From assembly GCA_030696315.1 (NCBI GenBank), contig JAUYSM010000100.1:1-58218 (forward strand): a stretch of DNA of 58,218 nucleotides, given 5' to 3'. Below the pieces are notes generated by a model, which was given only the letters and a program-made list of their open reading frames with translations, had not been told where the DNA came from and did no database searches. Below are positions 9,574 to 18,574 of this stretch, piece by piece (position 1 is the first letter of the stretch; each line of letters starts with the position of its first letter). Position numbers and translations under genes: made by a program. Origin of the DNA: Pseudohongiella sp. GTDB taxonomy: Bacteria; Pseudomonadota; Gammaproteobacteria; Pseudomonadales; Pseudohongiellaceae.

Positions 9574-10010
9574 TGAGCCAAAACGAAATCGCCCGCGCGC
9601 CAAACGCACCGCAGCCAACAGGCATTCGCCTGCGACGCAAAAGCGCCTTGCTGGAATTGAGTTATGCCGACGGCAAGATTTTTGAGTTACCCGCAGAGTT
9701 TTTGCGGGTTTATTCGCCCTCTGCCGACGTAAAAGGCCATGGCAAAGGTCAGGAAGTCCTGCAGACGGGCAAACGCCAGGTGGGTTTGACGGGCCTTGAA
9801 TCCATGGGCAACTATGCCATTCGCCTGGACTTTGATGACGGCCATAACTCAGGCATTTTCAGTTGGGACTATCTCTATCAACTGGCTACGCAGCAACAGA
9901 GTCTGTGGCAGGATTATCTGGATAGACTGGCGACTGCCGGCAAAAGCCGTGATGCGTTGCCAGCCGGCACACAAGTCATTAACATTGTGGACCCATCCCG
10001 CAGCGCCTGA
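9573..10010 (+). CDS. DUF971 (gamma-butyrobetaine hydroxylase-like N-terminal) protein
   Basis: A 145-residue protein with the DUF971 pattern: [34 protein letters not shown], then [23 protein letters not shown]. In eukaryotic gamma-butyrobetaine hydroxylase this domain binds zinc and precedes the oxygenase. Here the catalytic oxygenase domain is absent, so it should not be called a hydroxylase. Stand-alone DUF971 proteins next to hslU are common in gammaproteobacteria and their function is not settled. Translational coupling to hslU (one-base overlap) suggests shared expression. Confidence 0.82.
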   Translation: MSQNEIARAPNAPQPTGIRLRRKSALLELSYADGKIFELPAEFLRVYSPSADVKGHGKGQEVLQTGKRQVGLTGLESMGNYAIRLDFDDGHNSGIFSWDYLYQLATQQQSLWQDYLDRLATAGKSRDALPAGTQVINIVDPSRSA

Positions 10011-10039
10011 CCTGCCGGGTTCCCTCTTTTCCAACATCA

Positions 10040-10855
10040 ATGCCGGATACTTCGGCAACACGCGGCGGCGATATGAGCAACATTCCAGATTCCGGGCAGC
10101 ATTCAGACAGCCAAGGTGCCGAATCAACCACTCATTTTGGATATGAGCAGGTCAGCCCGGCGGAAAAAACACGCCGCGTAGGCCAGGTGTTTCATTCCGT
10201 TGCCAATCGATACGATGTGATGAATGACCTCATTTCAGTCGGCACGCACCGCATCATCAAACGACTGACCGTTGAATTGAGCGGCGTACGCCCCGGGCAT
10301 ACCGTATTGGACCTGGCGGGCGGCACCGGCGACTTCTCGATGCGCTTTGCTCCGCTGGTTGGCGCAAATGGGCAAATTGTACTCGCTGACATCAACGATT
10401 CCATGCTCAAGGTTGGGCGCGATCGGCTGATTGATAAAGGCATTACCGGCAATGTACAGATTGCCCAGGTCAATGCCGAAAGCCTGCCGTTTGCGGATGA
10501 AACCTTTGATTGCATCGTGATTGCTTATGGGTTACGCAACGTCACTGACAAAGACAAGGCTTTGCGATCCATGTACAGAACACTTAAACCCGGCGGACGT
10601 GCTCTGGTGCTGGAATTTTCAAAACCAGTTAACCCCTTGCTCGGCAAGGCCTACGATGCGTTCTCTACATTGTGGCCGGTTGCCGGAAAAGTGGTGACGG
10701 GGGATTCTGACAGCTACAAGTATCTTGTTGAGTCGATTCGTATGCACCCGGATCAGGAGACCTTAAAGACGATGATGCAAGACGCCGGTTTCAGGGACTG
10801 CAAGTACCACAACATGATTGGCGGTATCAGCGCTATCCATGTGGGTTACCGATAA
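10040..10855 (+). CDS. ubiE: Ubiquinone/menaquinone biosynthesis C-methyltransferase UbiE
   Basis: A 271-residue class I SAM methyltransferase. UbiE signatures include [26 protein letters not shown], the SAM motif [16 protein letters not shown], and [20 protein letters not shown]. The C-terminal block [11 protein letters not shown] is the classical UbiE signature 2. It adds the C-methyl group to the benzoquinol ring of ubiquinone (and menaquinone if present). The start is uncertain. The ATG at 10040 gives a 12-residue longer, poorly conserved N-terminus than the ATG at 10073, and neither has a strong ribosome site. ubiJ follows after one base. Confidence 0.95.
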   Translation: MPDTSATRGGDMSNIPDSGQHSDSQGAESTTHFGYEQVSPAEKTRRVGQVFHSVANRYDVMNDLISVGTHRIIKRLTVELSGVRPGHTVLDLAGGTGDFSMRFAPLVGANGQIVLADINDSMLKVGRDRLIDKGITGNVQIAQVNAESLPFADETFDCIVIAYGLRNVTDKDKALRSMYRTLKPGGRALVLEFSKPVNPLLGKAYDAFSTLWPVAGKVVTGDSDSYKYLVESIRMHPDQETLKTMMQDAGFRDCKYHNMIGGISAIHVGYR

Positions 10856-10856
10856 C

Positions 10857-11501
10857 ATGCTGTCGGCAGGTTTGAGCCAGATCATCGAAGCCGGCATCAA
10901 TGGCTTGCTGCGACAAGATCCTCATTTACTGAGCAGCCTCAATCAGATAGCCGCAGGCAAAAGCCTCAGGCTGGTCTGCTCCCGGGCTGGCACCGGGGAA
11001 AACCAGCCAGCCTGGCAGTTAACAATCATCGTCACACCAGAAAAACTTCATGTCCACAGCAACTCCAGCGATGCCGTGGATGCCTGTATAACTGGCAGCG
11101 CTCGCGCATTGTCGGCGCTACTCTTCAGCGACGACCCGGCGGCAGCGCTTTATCATCCTGACATCGCGCTGTCTGGCGATGTGCATCTGATCCAGAAAAT
11201 CCACAAAACACTCAGTGCATCCGATACTCGGTGGGACGATTTACTGGCCCCCGTACTCAAACCGGTGCTGGGTGACCACGGCGTCTTTGCACTTTCAAAC
11301 TCGGTCAATTCAGGCATAGCCGCAGCCCGTAATGCCGGCCAGACATTTAAAATGGACATCCGGGATTACCTGCAAGAAGAATCCGGATTGTTGCCAACAC
11401 GCGCTGAAACAGTCTCGGCTAATAATCGTCTGGATGCACTGCGACTTCGAATCGATCGTTTGCAGGCGCGTATCGCGCTGCTCAAACAACCCAGGCTGTG
11501 A
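10857..11501 (+). CDS. ubiJ: Ubiquinone biosynthesis accessory factor UbiJ (SCP2 domain)
   Basis: A 214-residue protein starting MLSAGLSQIIEAGINGLLRQDP one base after the ubiE stop. The N-terminal SCP2-like lipid-binding domain (to about residue 110) includes the segment SARALSALLFSDDPAAAL and the SGDVHL motif. A helical region and a C-terminal coiled coil (LDALRLRIDRLQARIALLK) follow. UbiJ with UbiK helps hold hydrophobic ubiquinone intermediates in the soluble Ubi complex. The same frame is open upstream into ubiE, but the ATG at 10857 fits the family. ubiB, which normally follows in gammaproteobacteria, is not here; the bufferin operon takes its place. Confidence 0.87.
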   Translation: MLSAGLSQIIEAGINGLLRQDPHLLSSLNQIAAGKSLRLVCSRAGTGENQPAWQLTIIVTPEKLHVHSNSSDAVDACITGSARALSALLFSDDPAAALYHPDIALSGDVHLIQKIHKTLSASDTRWDDLLAPVLKPVLGDHGVFALSNSVNSGIAAARNAGQTFKMDIRDYLQEESGLLPTRAETVSANNRLDALRLRIDRLQARIALLKQPRL

Positions 11502-11767
11502 CAAATTGACGCAGTACCTTGTATTACGCTTTCAGGGTGGGATAATCCAACGCGAGGCGGGCGCCGTATCGAAAACAAAAAGTACTGACATCAGCAAAGG
11601 CATAAGACCTGAAACGGTCAGCAGTTTTGTTCAGCAAACATTCAGTCAGCCAGACACACAATAAAAGCCTGCATAATCCGGTCTTTTCATCATACCGGAG
11701 TCACCCAGGATCGATCACAATACGAGATCGTTCAAAAAGCTTAGTAAATGTTCAGGAGAGTAACCGC

Positions 11768-12289
11768 ATGAAACGTACCGATGGATTTAGTCTGGCAACT
11801 GCTGCAGCGGCATTGTTGATGTCCGGCACCAGTATGGCAACTCTCGACGTTAATCAGACCAACCCTGATGATCCCATCAAAATCAGTGTTTGCCAGAGTA
11901 TCGCGGCAGCCGGTCAAAGTGCCTGCAAAGGTTTTGGCAACGATGCGGGCGCAGGCGCAAACAGCTGCAGCGGCGTTGGTTTTGTGGCGGTCACCAGCGG
12001 TAATGGTGCGTTTTCAGCAGCACTTTGCCAGGTGCTGGGCGGCACACAAGCCGCCAGCCTGACGGCAAAACCTGATTTCACCTTAGGCGACACTGCCGTC
12101 AGCGTCACCTACTGCAACGACGTGTTCACCTGCGCAGGACTGAGCGCATGTAAAGGCAACTCCAATGCAGCGTGTGCCGGCAAAAACAGCTGCCACGGCA
12201 TCGGGTTTGTAGGTGTGTACTCAGGCAGCGAAGAATTGTCCAAATCATTGTGTGAAAAGCTGGGTGGCAGCGCACTGTCATCCCTTTAA
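11768..12289 (+). CDS. Bufferin-type Cys-rich precursor with two tandem repeats (BufA2-like)
   Basis: A 173-residue exported protein. An AGGAG at about 11754 precedes the ATG at 11768. The N-terminal signal peptide (about residues 1-24) ends GTSMA. The mature part holds two copies of one module. Repeat 1 has Cys 42, 53, 67, 87 and repeat 2 has Cys 116, 122, 128, 136, 142, 162. The last three shared cysteines have identical spacing in both repeats (14 then 20 residues). Each repeat contains SACKG, NSC-x-G-x-GFV and a final LC-x-x-LGG. The SACKG/KNSCHG motifs and the following DUF692-DUF2063 genes point to a bufferin-type metallophore precursor. Some of its cysteines are expected to become thiooxazole or related heterocycles that bind copper or other metals. 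Repeat 1 lacks two of the six cysteines, so the copies may not be equivalent. Confidence 0.8.
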   Translation: MKRTDGFSLATAAAALLMSGTSMATLDVNQTNPDDPIKISVCQSIAAAGQSACKGFGNDAGAGANSCSGVGFVAVTSGNGAFSAALCQVLGGTQAASLTAKPDFTLGDTAVSVTYCNDVFTCAGLSACKGNSNAACAGKNSCHGIGFVGVYSGSEELSKSLCEKLGGSALSSL

Positions 12290-12301
12290 CAGGATGTAAC
12301 C

Positions 12302-13162
12302 ATGCTGGGATTTGGCCTCGGACTGCGCAGCCCACACTATGACTACGTGCTGGAACACAAGCCCGCAGTTGACTGGTTTGAACTGATTACCGAGAACTAT
12401 CTCGCACCCGGCGGACGGCCTCGTGCCATTCTGCATAAAATCCGTGCACATTACCCCGTAGTGCTGCACGGATTGTCATTTAACATCGGCAGTAATGAAG
12501 CGCCCGATCTGCACTACCTTGCCCAGCTCAAAGCACTGATCAAAGAAGTTGAGCCCGCCTGGGTCTCTGATCACATCTGCTGGACAGGCTTGCATGGCAA
12601 AACCTCTCACGACCTGCTGCCCATTGCCTACAATGCTGAAACGCTGTCGCAAGTATCCGACAAGGTTTCTCAGATCCAGGACTATCTGCAGCAGACGGTG
12701 GTACTGGAAAACCCTTCCGTGTACCTGCAGTTCCGCTCGGCCAGCATGAGTGAAGCGGATTTTATCAATGCGCTGTGCGAGCGCACCGGTTGTCGTATCC
12801 TGCTGGACGTCAACAATGTCTATGTGAGCTGCTTTAATCTTGGCCAGGATCCGTATGCTCAGATCTCAGCGCTGAAACAGGATTGTGTACAGCAGTTTCA
12901 TCTGGCAGGGCATACGCACAACGGCAACCACATCATCGACACCCATGACCATCCGGTCAGCGATCCGGTCTGGGACCTGTACGCGCACGCGTGCCGGCAC
13001 TTCGGGCCTACTGCCACCTTGCTGGAGCGCGATGACCACATTCCGCCCTTCCCGGAACTGATGGCAGAGCTTGAAATGGCCCGACAGAAACAACACGAGG
13101 CTTTGTCCCGGCCGGCGACAATACCTCAGCAACAGCACCACCTCCAGGGATCCGTGGTGTGA
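12302..13162 (+). CDS. DUF692 multinuclear non-heme iron oxidase (MNIO, BufB-type)
   Basis: A 286-residue TIM-barrel protein of the DUF692 family. Conserved metal-binding positions are visible: H56 (VLHGLS), D90/H91 (VSDHICW), E136 (VLENPS), D169/N171 (LLDVNNV), H200/H204 (FHLAGH), D213/H215 (DTHDH) and E242 (LLERD). Family members use a di- or tri-iron centre and oxygen to convert Cys residues of a partner peptide into oxazolone/thioamide or thiooxazole groups. It lies 12 nt after the Cys-rich precursor and overlaps the DUF2063 gene by 4 nt, the usual precursor-enzyme-partner order. The substrate is inferred from context. Confidence 0.9.
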   Translation: MLGFGLGLRSPHYDYVLEHKPAVDWFELITENYLAPGGRPRAILHKIRAHYPVVLHGLSFNIGSNEAPDLHYLAQLKALIKEVEPAWVSDHICWTGLHGKTSHDLLPIAYNAETLSQVSDKVSQIQDYLQQTVVLENPSVYLQFRSASMSEADFINALCERTGCRILLDVNNVYVSCFNLGQDPYAQISALKQDCVQQFHLAGHTHNGNHIIDTHDHPVSDPVWDLYAHACRHFGPTATLLERDDHIPPFPELMAELEMARQKQHEALSRPATIPQQQHHLQGSVV

Positions 13163-13977
13163 ACTGGCAACAGGAGCAGCAGGCCTTCTGGGACTGGATG
13201 ACCAGACCGCAGGATCTGCGCGACAGCGCTCATGCTATTGATGCCTTGATGGCACCCCATCAAGCGCTCAGTCAGGTAGAAGCCGTCGCGATCTATAACA
13301 ACGCTTACCATCAACGCCTGATTCAAATTTCATCAGAGCTTTACCCGGTGCTCTATCACACGCTGGGCGATGAAGTTTATACCCGCCTCTGGCTGGAATA
13401 CATCGCTGCCTACCCGCCCAGACCAGGCCCGATGGGATTGCTGGGGGAGCATCTGCTGGTATTTGCCAGACAACATGCACAATTCGGGCAATTACCCGCT
13501 TTGCTGGATATTATTGAACTGGAAAGTCTGTTGATCAGCCTTTTTGACAAGGCGGATGAGCCCACTTTTACACGACCCATGTTGCAAGCCTTGGCGGTCG
13601 AGCACTGGCCAGTAATGCGTTTTCAAGCCAAACAGGACTGGGCCTTAATGCACAGCCGGTTTGATCTGGAAGGCTATTGGACGCTCATGCAGACGCATCT
13701 GGCCAACCCAACTGCGGTGCCCGGGGAGACCGGATTTTCAGTGCCGCTGCATGAACCCGCACAGTCGGTTCATTACCTGGTGCGCCGCGTGAATCACCGC
13801 ATGCAGTTTCAGCGCATCAACCCAGCCATGCAGGTGTTTTTGCACGGCATACAACTGCACTATCCATTTGCTGAACTGTGTGAGCAGCTGGAGGGCAATT
13901 TTCCGCAAGAAGACATTGCGCAGCTGAGCCTGACACTGCTGCTCAAAAGCATTGACTTGCAGCTGCTTTGCGCTTGA
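13159..13977 (+). CDS. DUF2063 substrate-recognition partner (BufC-type)
   Basis: A 272-residue protein starting at GTG inside the DUF692 stop (GTGA overlap). The N-terminal DUF2063 domain has the typical AIYNNAYHQRLIQISSELYPVLYHTLGDE stretch (about residues 43-72). The C-terminal half resembles the winged-helix-like part of BufC, with VHYLVRRVNHRMQFQRIN and a closing LLKSIDLQLL. In MNIO systems this partner recruits the precursor peptide to the oxidase. The 4-nt overlap implies tight translational coupling and a 1:1 complex. No DoxX-like BufD gene follows; the next gene is on the other strand. Confidence 0.87.
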   Translation: MNWQQEQQAFWDWMTRPQDLRDSAHAIDALMAPHQALSQVEAVAIYNNAYHQRLIQISSELYPVLYHTLGDEVYTRLWLEYIAAYPPRPGPMGLLGEHLLVFARQHAQFGQLPALLDIIELESLLISLFDKADEPTFTRPMLQALAVEHWPVMRFQAKQDWALMHSRFDLEGYWTLMQTHLANPTAVPGETGFSVPLHEPAQSVHYLVRRVNHRMQFQRINPAMQVFLHGIQLHYPFAELCEQLEGNFPQEDIAQLSLTLLLKSIDLQLLCA

Positions 13978-13999
13978 TACCCTGATAAGTCAGCGTTGA

Positions 14000-14419
14000 T
14001 CAGACTTCTATCACTTCGAAGCTGTGGGTGACTTTGACACCACCTGCCGCCAGCATGATGGAGGCTGAACAATACTTTTCCGCGGACAGACTTACCGCAC
14101 GCTCAACCTGTTTTTCGCTAAGTCCTTTGCCGCTGACTTTGAAGTGCAGGTGAATGGTTTCAAATACGGCGGGCGTGGCATCGGCGCGCGTGGCTTCTAC
14201 TTCTGCCACACAATCAGTTATGTCCTGGCGCGATTTTTTCAGAATACTTACCACGTCAAACGAGGAGCATCCGCCGGTGCCAATCAACACCATCTCCATG
14301 GGACGTAAACCCATGTTGCGCCCGCCACTGCTTTCGGGTCCATCCATCACAACAGCGTGACCACTGCCAGACTCGCCCACAAACATTGCTCCATCAACCC
14401 AACGTACTGTCGCTTTCAT
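14000..14419 (-). CDS. OsmC-family protein, YhfA type
   Basis: A 139-residue OsmC-fold protein with the two family cysteines in GTGGCSSFDVVSIL and SAEKYCSASIML. These form the redox pair that reduces organic hydroperoxides in characterised members. The GRNMGLRPMEMVLIG stretch matches the YhfA subgroup, whose substrate is unknown. It is divergent from crp, the same pairing as E. coli yhfA-crp and Pseudomonas PA0653-vfr, which supports the subgroup call. Confidence 0.88.
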   Translation of the reverse strand: MKATVRWVDGAMFVGESGSGHAVVMDGPESSGGRNMGLRPMEMVLIGTGGCSSFDVVSILKKSRQDITDCVAEVEATRADATPAVFETIHLHFKVSGKGLSEKQVERAVSLSAEKYCSASIMLAAGGVKVTHSFEVIEV

Positions 14420-14593
14420 ACTCCACCTTGAACAAAACCGAAAAAAAACCTGTCAAACTTTGAACTGCATCACACACTGCCGTTCTGGCTGCGCAAGATT
14501 ACCACAGCATGTTGATACAGGTTAGCTTAGCTCACTTTGCTTGCGCTACAATCATCCGGCTTTTAACAGGCAACAGGTCAGGAGAGACTATCT

Positions 14594-15229
14594 ATGGCAT
14601 TGATGGCCATAACACCCCACATTGAGGATCTTGATAATTTTCTGGACTCCTGTGCGCTGCGACGCTACGAGCGTGGCCAGACAATCATTTATGCAGGTGA
14701 TGTGCCGTCGACATTGTTTTATCTTATCAAAGGCGGCGTATCCGTCATTTTAGAAGACGAAGACCACAAAGAAGTGGTGGTTGCCTATTTGAACCCCGGC
14801 GACTTTTTTGGCGAGATGGGCCTGTTTGATACTCACAAAGCCCGCAGTGCCTGCTGCAGGGCGCGCTTCACCTGCGACATCGCAGAAATCAGCTACGACC
14901 GTTTTAATGATTACGCTCATTCGCATCCCGAGATCCTGTTTACCATCGGAAAACAGATGGCAAACCGTTTGCGTAACACCACACGCAAAGTCGGTGATCT
15001 GGCATTTTATGATGTGACCGGACGCATAGCGCGCACCCTGATCGAGTTGAGCAAAGAACCCGATGCCATGACACATCCCGATGGCATGCAAATCAAAATT
15101 ACCCGCCAGGAAATCGGTCGTCTGGTCAATTGCTCACGCGAAATGGCAGGCAGGGTATTAAAAACATTGGAAGAACAGAATCTGATTTCCGTGCATGGCC
15201 AGACTGTGGTGGTCTTTGGCACGCGATAA
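14594..15229 (+). CDS. crp: cAMP-binding transcription regulator, CRP/Vfr family
   Basis: A 211-residue protein. The N-terminal cyclic-nucleotide domain carries the phosphate-binding cassette FFGEMGLF-x5-ARSA, with the Glu, Arg and Ser needed for cAMP. The dimerisation helix carries Arg and Thr-Thr in NRLRNTTRKVG, the positions that contact adenine. The C-terminal helix-turn-helix ITRQEIGRLVNCSREMAGRVLKTLEEQ keeps the Arg/Glu of CRP recognition. It is therefore expected to bind cAMP and TGTGA-type half sites as a global regulator. Divergent from osmC and next to trpC, as Pseudomonas vfr is. An AGGAGAG ribosome site precedes the start. The next gene converges on it. Confidence 0.9.
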   Translation: MALMAITPHIEDLDNFLDSCALRRYERGQTIIYAGDVPSTLFYLIKGGVSVILEDEDHKEVVVAYLNPGDFFGEMGLFDTHKARSACCRARFTCDIAEISYDRFNDYAHSHPEILFTIGKQMANRLRNTTRKVGDLAFYDVTGRIARTLIELSKEPDAMTHPDGMQIKITRQEIGRLVNCSREMAGRVLKTLEEQNLISVHGQTVVVFGTR

Positions 15230-15238
15230 CACACGGAG

Positions 15239-15952
15239 TCAGTCTGTTTTAGCTAACAACAACAGCCCTGCGCTGACCTGACTTTCGTCAAACACGCGTT
15301 GACGCTCGGCTTTGATGTACGCAAGTTTTTCTTGTTTTTCAGGTGTCGGAATTCCCTTAACGCTTAACAAACTTTCAGCACGCCGGAACAAAGACATTGC
15401 ACGAATGGTATCTTCTTGCTCCATCGCCTTCTGGGCCATTAAAAAGCAGGAGTTGACCGACACTCTGACACCCAGCAAACGCAGTTTGTTTTTGGTGTTT
15501 TCAAACTGACCGGCACTGATTTTGTCATGCCGGTAGAGATCAGCGAACATCTGCAGTGCTTTTTGAATATGCCGCTGAGCCACCAATAACTCTTGTTCGG
15601 TCGCAACCGCTGCACTGCCACCCGATATCGGATTGCTGCGCGGCCGCATGGCGGCTTCGGCTTCCTGTATGTGCCTGTTCAAATCATCACGCACAGGATC
15701 CAGCGCCTGCATTTGCTTGAGATCCTCAATCATGGTGCCGTACATGGTGCCCAGGATATCCGGGTCTACATCCATGCGTTGCAGTGCTCGCCCAATTTCC
15801 TGAACACTCTGTCTTCGTTGATCAAGTAAGGCCAACTGACTCAGAGTCTGGTACTGCGCCGCCTGCAATTGTGCGGCCCAACCGGCCAGCATCAATCCTG
15901 CCAGCATCAGCACAAGAAAAAAAATGATCGGAAGCAGATTGCCAGCAAACAT
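15239..15952 (-). CDS. Unrecognised membrane-anchored helical protein
   Basis: A 237-residue protein I cannot assign to a family. It has one N-terminal membrane helix (about residues 5-24, LLPIIFFLVLMLAGLMLAGW) with almost no cytoplasmic part. A predicted all-helical, charged soluble domain follows, rich in Gln, Glu and Arg (coiled-coil patterns in QYQTLSQLALLDQRRQSVQEI and near ALQMFADLY). The C-terminal region KAMEQEDTIRAMSLFRRAESLL looks like a TPR-like helix pair. It lies between crp and trpC, where Pseudomonas has no gene, and converges on crp. It probably acts at the inner membrane; its function is unknown. Confidence 0.7.
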   Translation of the reverse strand: MFAGNLLPIIFFLVLMLAGLMLAGWAAQLQAAQYQTLSQLALLDQRRQSVQEIGRALQRMDVDPDILGTMYGTMIEDLKQMQALDPVRDDLNRHIQEAEAAMRPRSNPISGGSAAVATEQELLVAQRHIQKALQMFADLYRHDKISAGQFENTKNKLRLLGVRVSVNSCFLMAQKAMEQEDTIRAMSLFRRAESLLSVKGIPTPEKQEKLAYIKAERQRVFDESQVSAGLLLLAKTD

Positions 15953-16027
15953 GCACGGCCCGCGCAGCGTTTAAGAGTTGGAATTCGACTTAAACGCTAT
16001 CGGCAGATGCCGTGACTTGTTTACCCC

Positions 16028-16825
16028 TCAGGCAAATAATTCGCGCAGCTTTTCGCCGGGGTTATCTGCACGCATAAAGGTTTCACCAATCAGGAATCCA
16101 TAGATTCCTCTGGATATCATGCGTTTGACATCTTCTGCCGTGCTGATACCACTTTCGGTGACAATCAGTTTGCCATCCGGCACCAACTCAGCCAGCCTGA
16201 ACGTGGTGTCCAGATCGGTGTGGAAGGTATGCAGGTTGCGATTGTTGACGCCAATCAGGTCAAAACCCGCGGCCAGTGCAATCTCAAGCTCGGCTTCGTT
16301 ATGCACTTCCACCAACACGTCCAGCGCCAGTTCAGCCGCATATTGCGACAAGGCATGCAAGGCGGGCGGGCTGATGGCTGCCACAATCAACAAAATACAA
16401 TCGGCGCCCATAGCACCGGCTTCTGCGACCTGGTAGGGGTCAATAATAAAGTCCTTGCGGATCACGGGCAGTGCGCAGGCAGCCCGCGCTTGTTGCAAGT
16501 AGTCAGTGCAGCCCTGAAAAAACTGCTCATCGGTTAACACCGACAGGCATGCGGCACCTGCATCCGCGTACTGCTGTGCAATTTTTGCCGGATTAAAATC
16601 CTGTCGAATCAACCCGCGACTGGGGGATGCTTTTTTGATTTCTGCAATCACCGCGGCCTGCTGCGCATCCATACGTGTGCGCAGTGCGCTGATAAAACCC
16701 CGCCGATCAGGAATCTGCTGTACCGCCATGGCATGTTGCAGGGCAAGGCTGGAACGCTGTGTGTTCTGGCGAATTTCAACAGTTTTTTGCGCCAGAATTT
16801 TTTCGAGAATGGTGCTGGTGTTCAC
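16028..16825 (-). CDS. trpC: Indole-3-glycerol phosphate synthase
   Basis: A 265-residue (beta/alpha)8 enzyme of tryptophan synthesis. Diagnostic segments are ILEKILAQKTVEI at the N-terminus, AEIKKASPSRGLIR (substrate Lys and phosphate loop), VIRKDFIID, LLIVAAI, LVEVHNEAELEIA, IGVNNRNL and VTESGIS. It closes the indole ring of CdRP to give indoleglycerol phosphate. No PRAI domain is fused, as in Pseudomonas. It is the last gene of the trpG-trpD-trpC operon (29 nt after trpD). Confidence 0.97.
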   Translation of the reverse strand: MNTSTILEKILAQKTVEIRQNTQRSSLALQHAMAVQQIPDRRGFISALRTRMDAQQAAVIAEIKKASPSRGLIRQDFNPAKIAQQYADAGAACLSVLTDEQFFQGCTDYLQQARAACALPVIRKDFIIDPYQVAEAGAMGADCILLIVAAISPPALHALSQYAAELALDVLVEVHNEAELEIALAAGFDLIGVNNRNLHTFHTDLDTTFRLAELVPDGKLIVTESGISTAEDVKRMISRGIYGFLIGETFMRADNPGEKLRELFA

Positions 16826-16854
16826 GCCTTTTATTCCTCAGCCTCGTAACAAGA

Positions 16855-17892
16855 CTATGGTGTTTCAAGTGGAAGCGACTGAGTGAAGGCCGCCAGTTGT
16901 TCGAGTTTTTTTAAGGCTTCGCCGCTGCGCAAAATGTCCTGAGCCTTTTTGACACCCGCCGGCAAATCATCACACAGGTTGGCAGCGTAAATGGCAGCGC
17001 CGGCATTCAAGGCAACGATGTCACCCGCCGCTTCATTTTCATAAGTCAGTGCCTGCCTGACCATGACCAGACTCTCTTGAGGCGAGCTGACTTTCAACAT
17101 GTCAAACCCATCGCGTTGCAGCATGCCAAAGTCGGCAGGCTGCACGGTATAACTCACCAGGTGGCCGTCCCTCAATTCACCAATGCGGGTAGGTGCTGAG
17201 ATACTGATTTCATCCAGACCATCGTCGGCGGCCAGCACCAGTACGTGATGACTGCCCATCGACTTGAGCACTTCCAGCACAGGATCAATCCAGATGGCAT
17301 CAAACACCCCCAGCACCTGATTGGGTGCACCCGCCGGGTTAGTCAGCGGCCCCAGCATATTAAAAATGGTGCGCACACCGATTTCGCGGCGCGGACCAAT
17401 CACGTGCTTCATGGCGCTGTGATGACCCGGCGCAAACATAAATCCCACTCCCACCTGCTCGACACATTGTGCTACCTGCGCGGGCGTGATGTTAAGTCGG
17501 ACACCCGCAGCTTCCAACAGATCGGCGCTGCCACTTTTACTTGTTGCTCCGCGATTGCCGTGTTTGGCCACGCGCGCGCCGGCGCAGGCCGCGACCATCG
17601 CCGATGAGGTTGAGATATTAAAAGTATCTGTGCTGGTCCCCCCGGTTCCGCAGGTATCCACCAAGTGCGCATCGGGCGGCAAACTGACCGGTGCAGCCAG
17701 GGAGCGCATGGTTTTAGCCGCACCCAGCAGCTCAGGTGTTTTGATTCCTTTCATCTGCAGAGCAACCAGAAATGCAGCGATTTGTGCATCCGTACATTGC
17801 CCGGTCATCAGCTCGCGCATCAGCGTGGCCATGTCATCGGCACTCAGATCACGTCTCTCAGACAGATGGCGTATGGCTTGTTTGATATCCAT
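16855..17892 (-). CDS. trpD: Anthranilate phosphoribosyltransferase
   Basis: A 345-residue enzyme of normal length. The N-terminal helical domain (AIRHLSERRDLSADDMATLMRELM) is followed by the PRPP-binding DTCGTGGTSTDTFNIST loop, KHGNRG, and the GVGFMFAPGHHSAMKHV motif for anthranilate and metal. It transfers phosphoribose to anthranilate. There is no fusion to TrpG. The gap to trpG is only 2 nt. Confidence 0.97.
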   Translation of the reverse strand: MDIKQAIRHLSERRDLSADDMATLMRELMTGQCTDAQIAAFLVALQMKGIKTPELLGAAKTMRSLAAPVSLPPDAHLVDTCGTGGTSTDTFNISTSSAMVAACAGARVAKHGNRGATSKSGSADLLEAAGVRLNITPAQVAQCVEQVGVGFMFAPGHHSAMKHVIGPRREIGVRTIFNMLGPLTNPAGAPNQVLGVFDAIWIDPVLEVLKSMGSHHVLVLAADDGLDEISISAPTRIGELRDGHLVSYTVQPADFGMLQRDGFDMLKVSSPQESLVMVRQALTYENEAAGDIVALNAGAAIYAANLCDDLPAGVKKAQDILRSGEALKKLEQLAAFTQSLPLETP

Positions 17893-17894
17893 GG

Positions 17895-18476
17895 TTATTT
17901 GCCCTGCAAAAAGTTCCTGAATAACTGATGACCGTGCTCACTGAGAATGGACTCAGGGTGAAATTGCACGCCTTGCACGTCCAGTGTTTTATGTCGCACA
18001 CCCATAATCTCGTCCAGTTCGCCATTCTGCAACTGCGTCCAGGCGGTAATTTCAAGACACGCGGGCAAGGTGGATTTATCAATCACCAGCGAGTGATAAC
18101 GGGTAGCGGTAAACGGGCTGGGTAAATCCGAAAAAATCCCGATGTTGTTGTGATACATGGCTGACAACTTGCCGTGCATCACCTGCCTGGCACGAATGAC
18201 ATCGCCGCCATACGCCTGGCCAATCGCCTGATGCCCCAGACACACACCCAGCAAGGGGATACGGCCAGCAAAGGTCTTTATCACATCCAGCGAAATACCG
18301 GCTTCTGTTGGCGTGCATGGCCCCGGGGAAATGACAATCTTCTCAGGGGCCAAAGACTCAATGTCTGCCAGACTGATAGCGTCATTACGGTATACCCGCA
18401 CATCAGCACCCAACTCACCGAGATATTGCACGATGTTGTAGGTAAATGAGTCGTAATTGTCGATCATCAGGATCAT
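17895..18476 (-). CDS. trpG: Anthranilate synthase glutamine amidotransferase subunit
   Basis: A 193-residue class I glutamine amidotransferase. The N-terminus [23 protein letters not shown], the nucleophile elbow [11 protein letters not shown] (Cys) and the His/Glu in VQFHPESIL form the catalytic triad. It supplies ammonia to TrpE, whose gene lies 10 kb away at 28445. In some bacteria the same subunit also serves aminodeoxychorismate synthase. It is first in the trpG-trpD-trpC operon. I see no leader peptide or clear attenuator in the short gap upstream. Confidence 0.96.
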   Translation of the reverse strand: MILMIDNYDSFTYNIVQYLGELGADVRVYRNDAISLADIESLAPEKIVISPGPCTPTEAGISLDVIKTFAGRIPLLGVCLGHQAIGQAYGGDVIRARQVMHGKLSAMYHNNIGIFSDLPSPFTATRYHSLVIDKSTLPACLEITAWTQLQNGELDEIMGVRHKTLDVQGVQFHPESILSEHGHQLFRNFLQGK

Positions 18477-18574
18477 GAATTGGGGTCTCCATAAAATCAG
18501 GCTGCATTTTCGCTGAAATCGTGCTCAACTTAAACCTTGATGATCAATCTGCTGCAAAAGAACGAGGATACAGC

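Noticed and set aside
9573-10010. Gamma-butyrobetaine hydroxylase
   Set aside because: Only the DUF971 N-terminal domain is present; the Fe/2-oxoglutarate oxygenase domain is missing.
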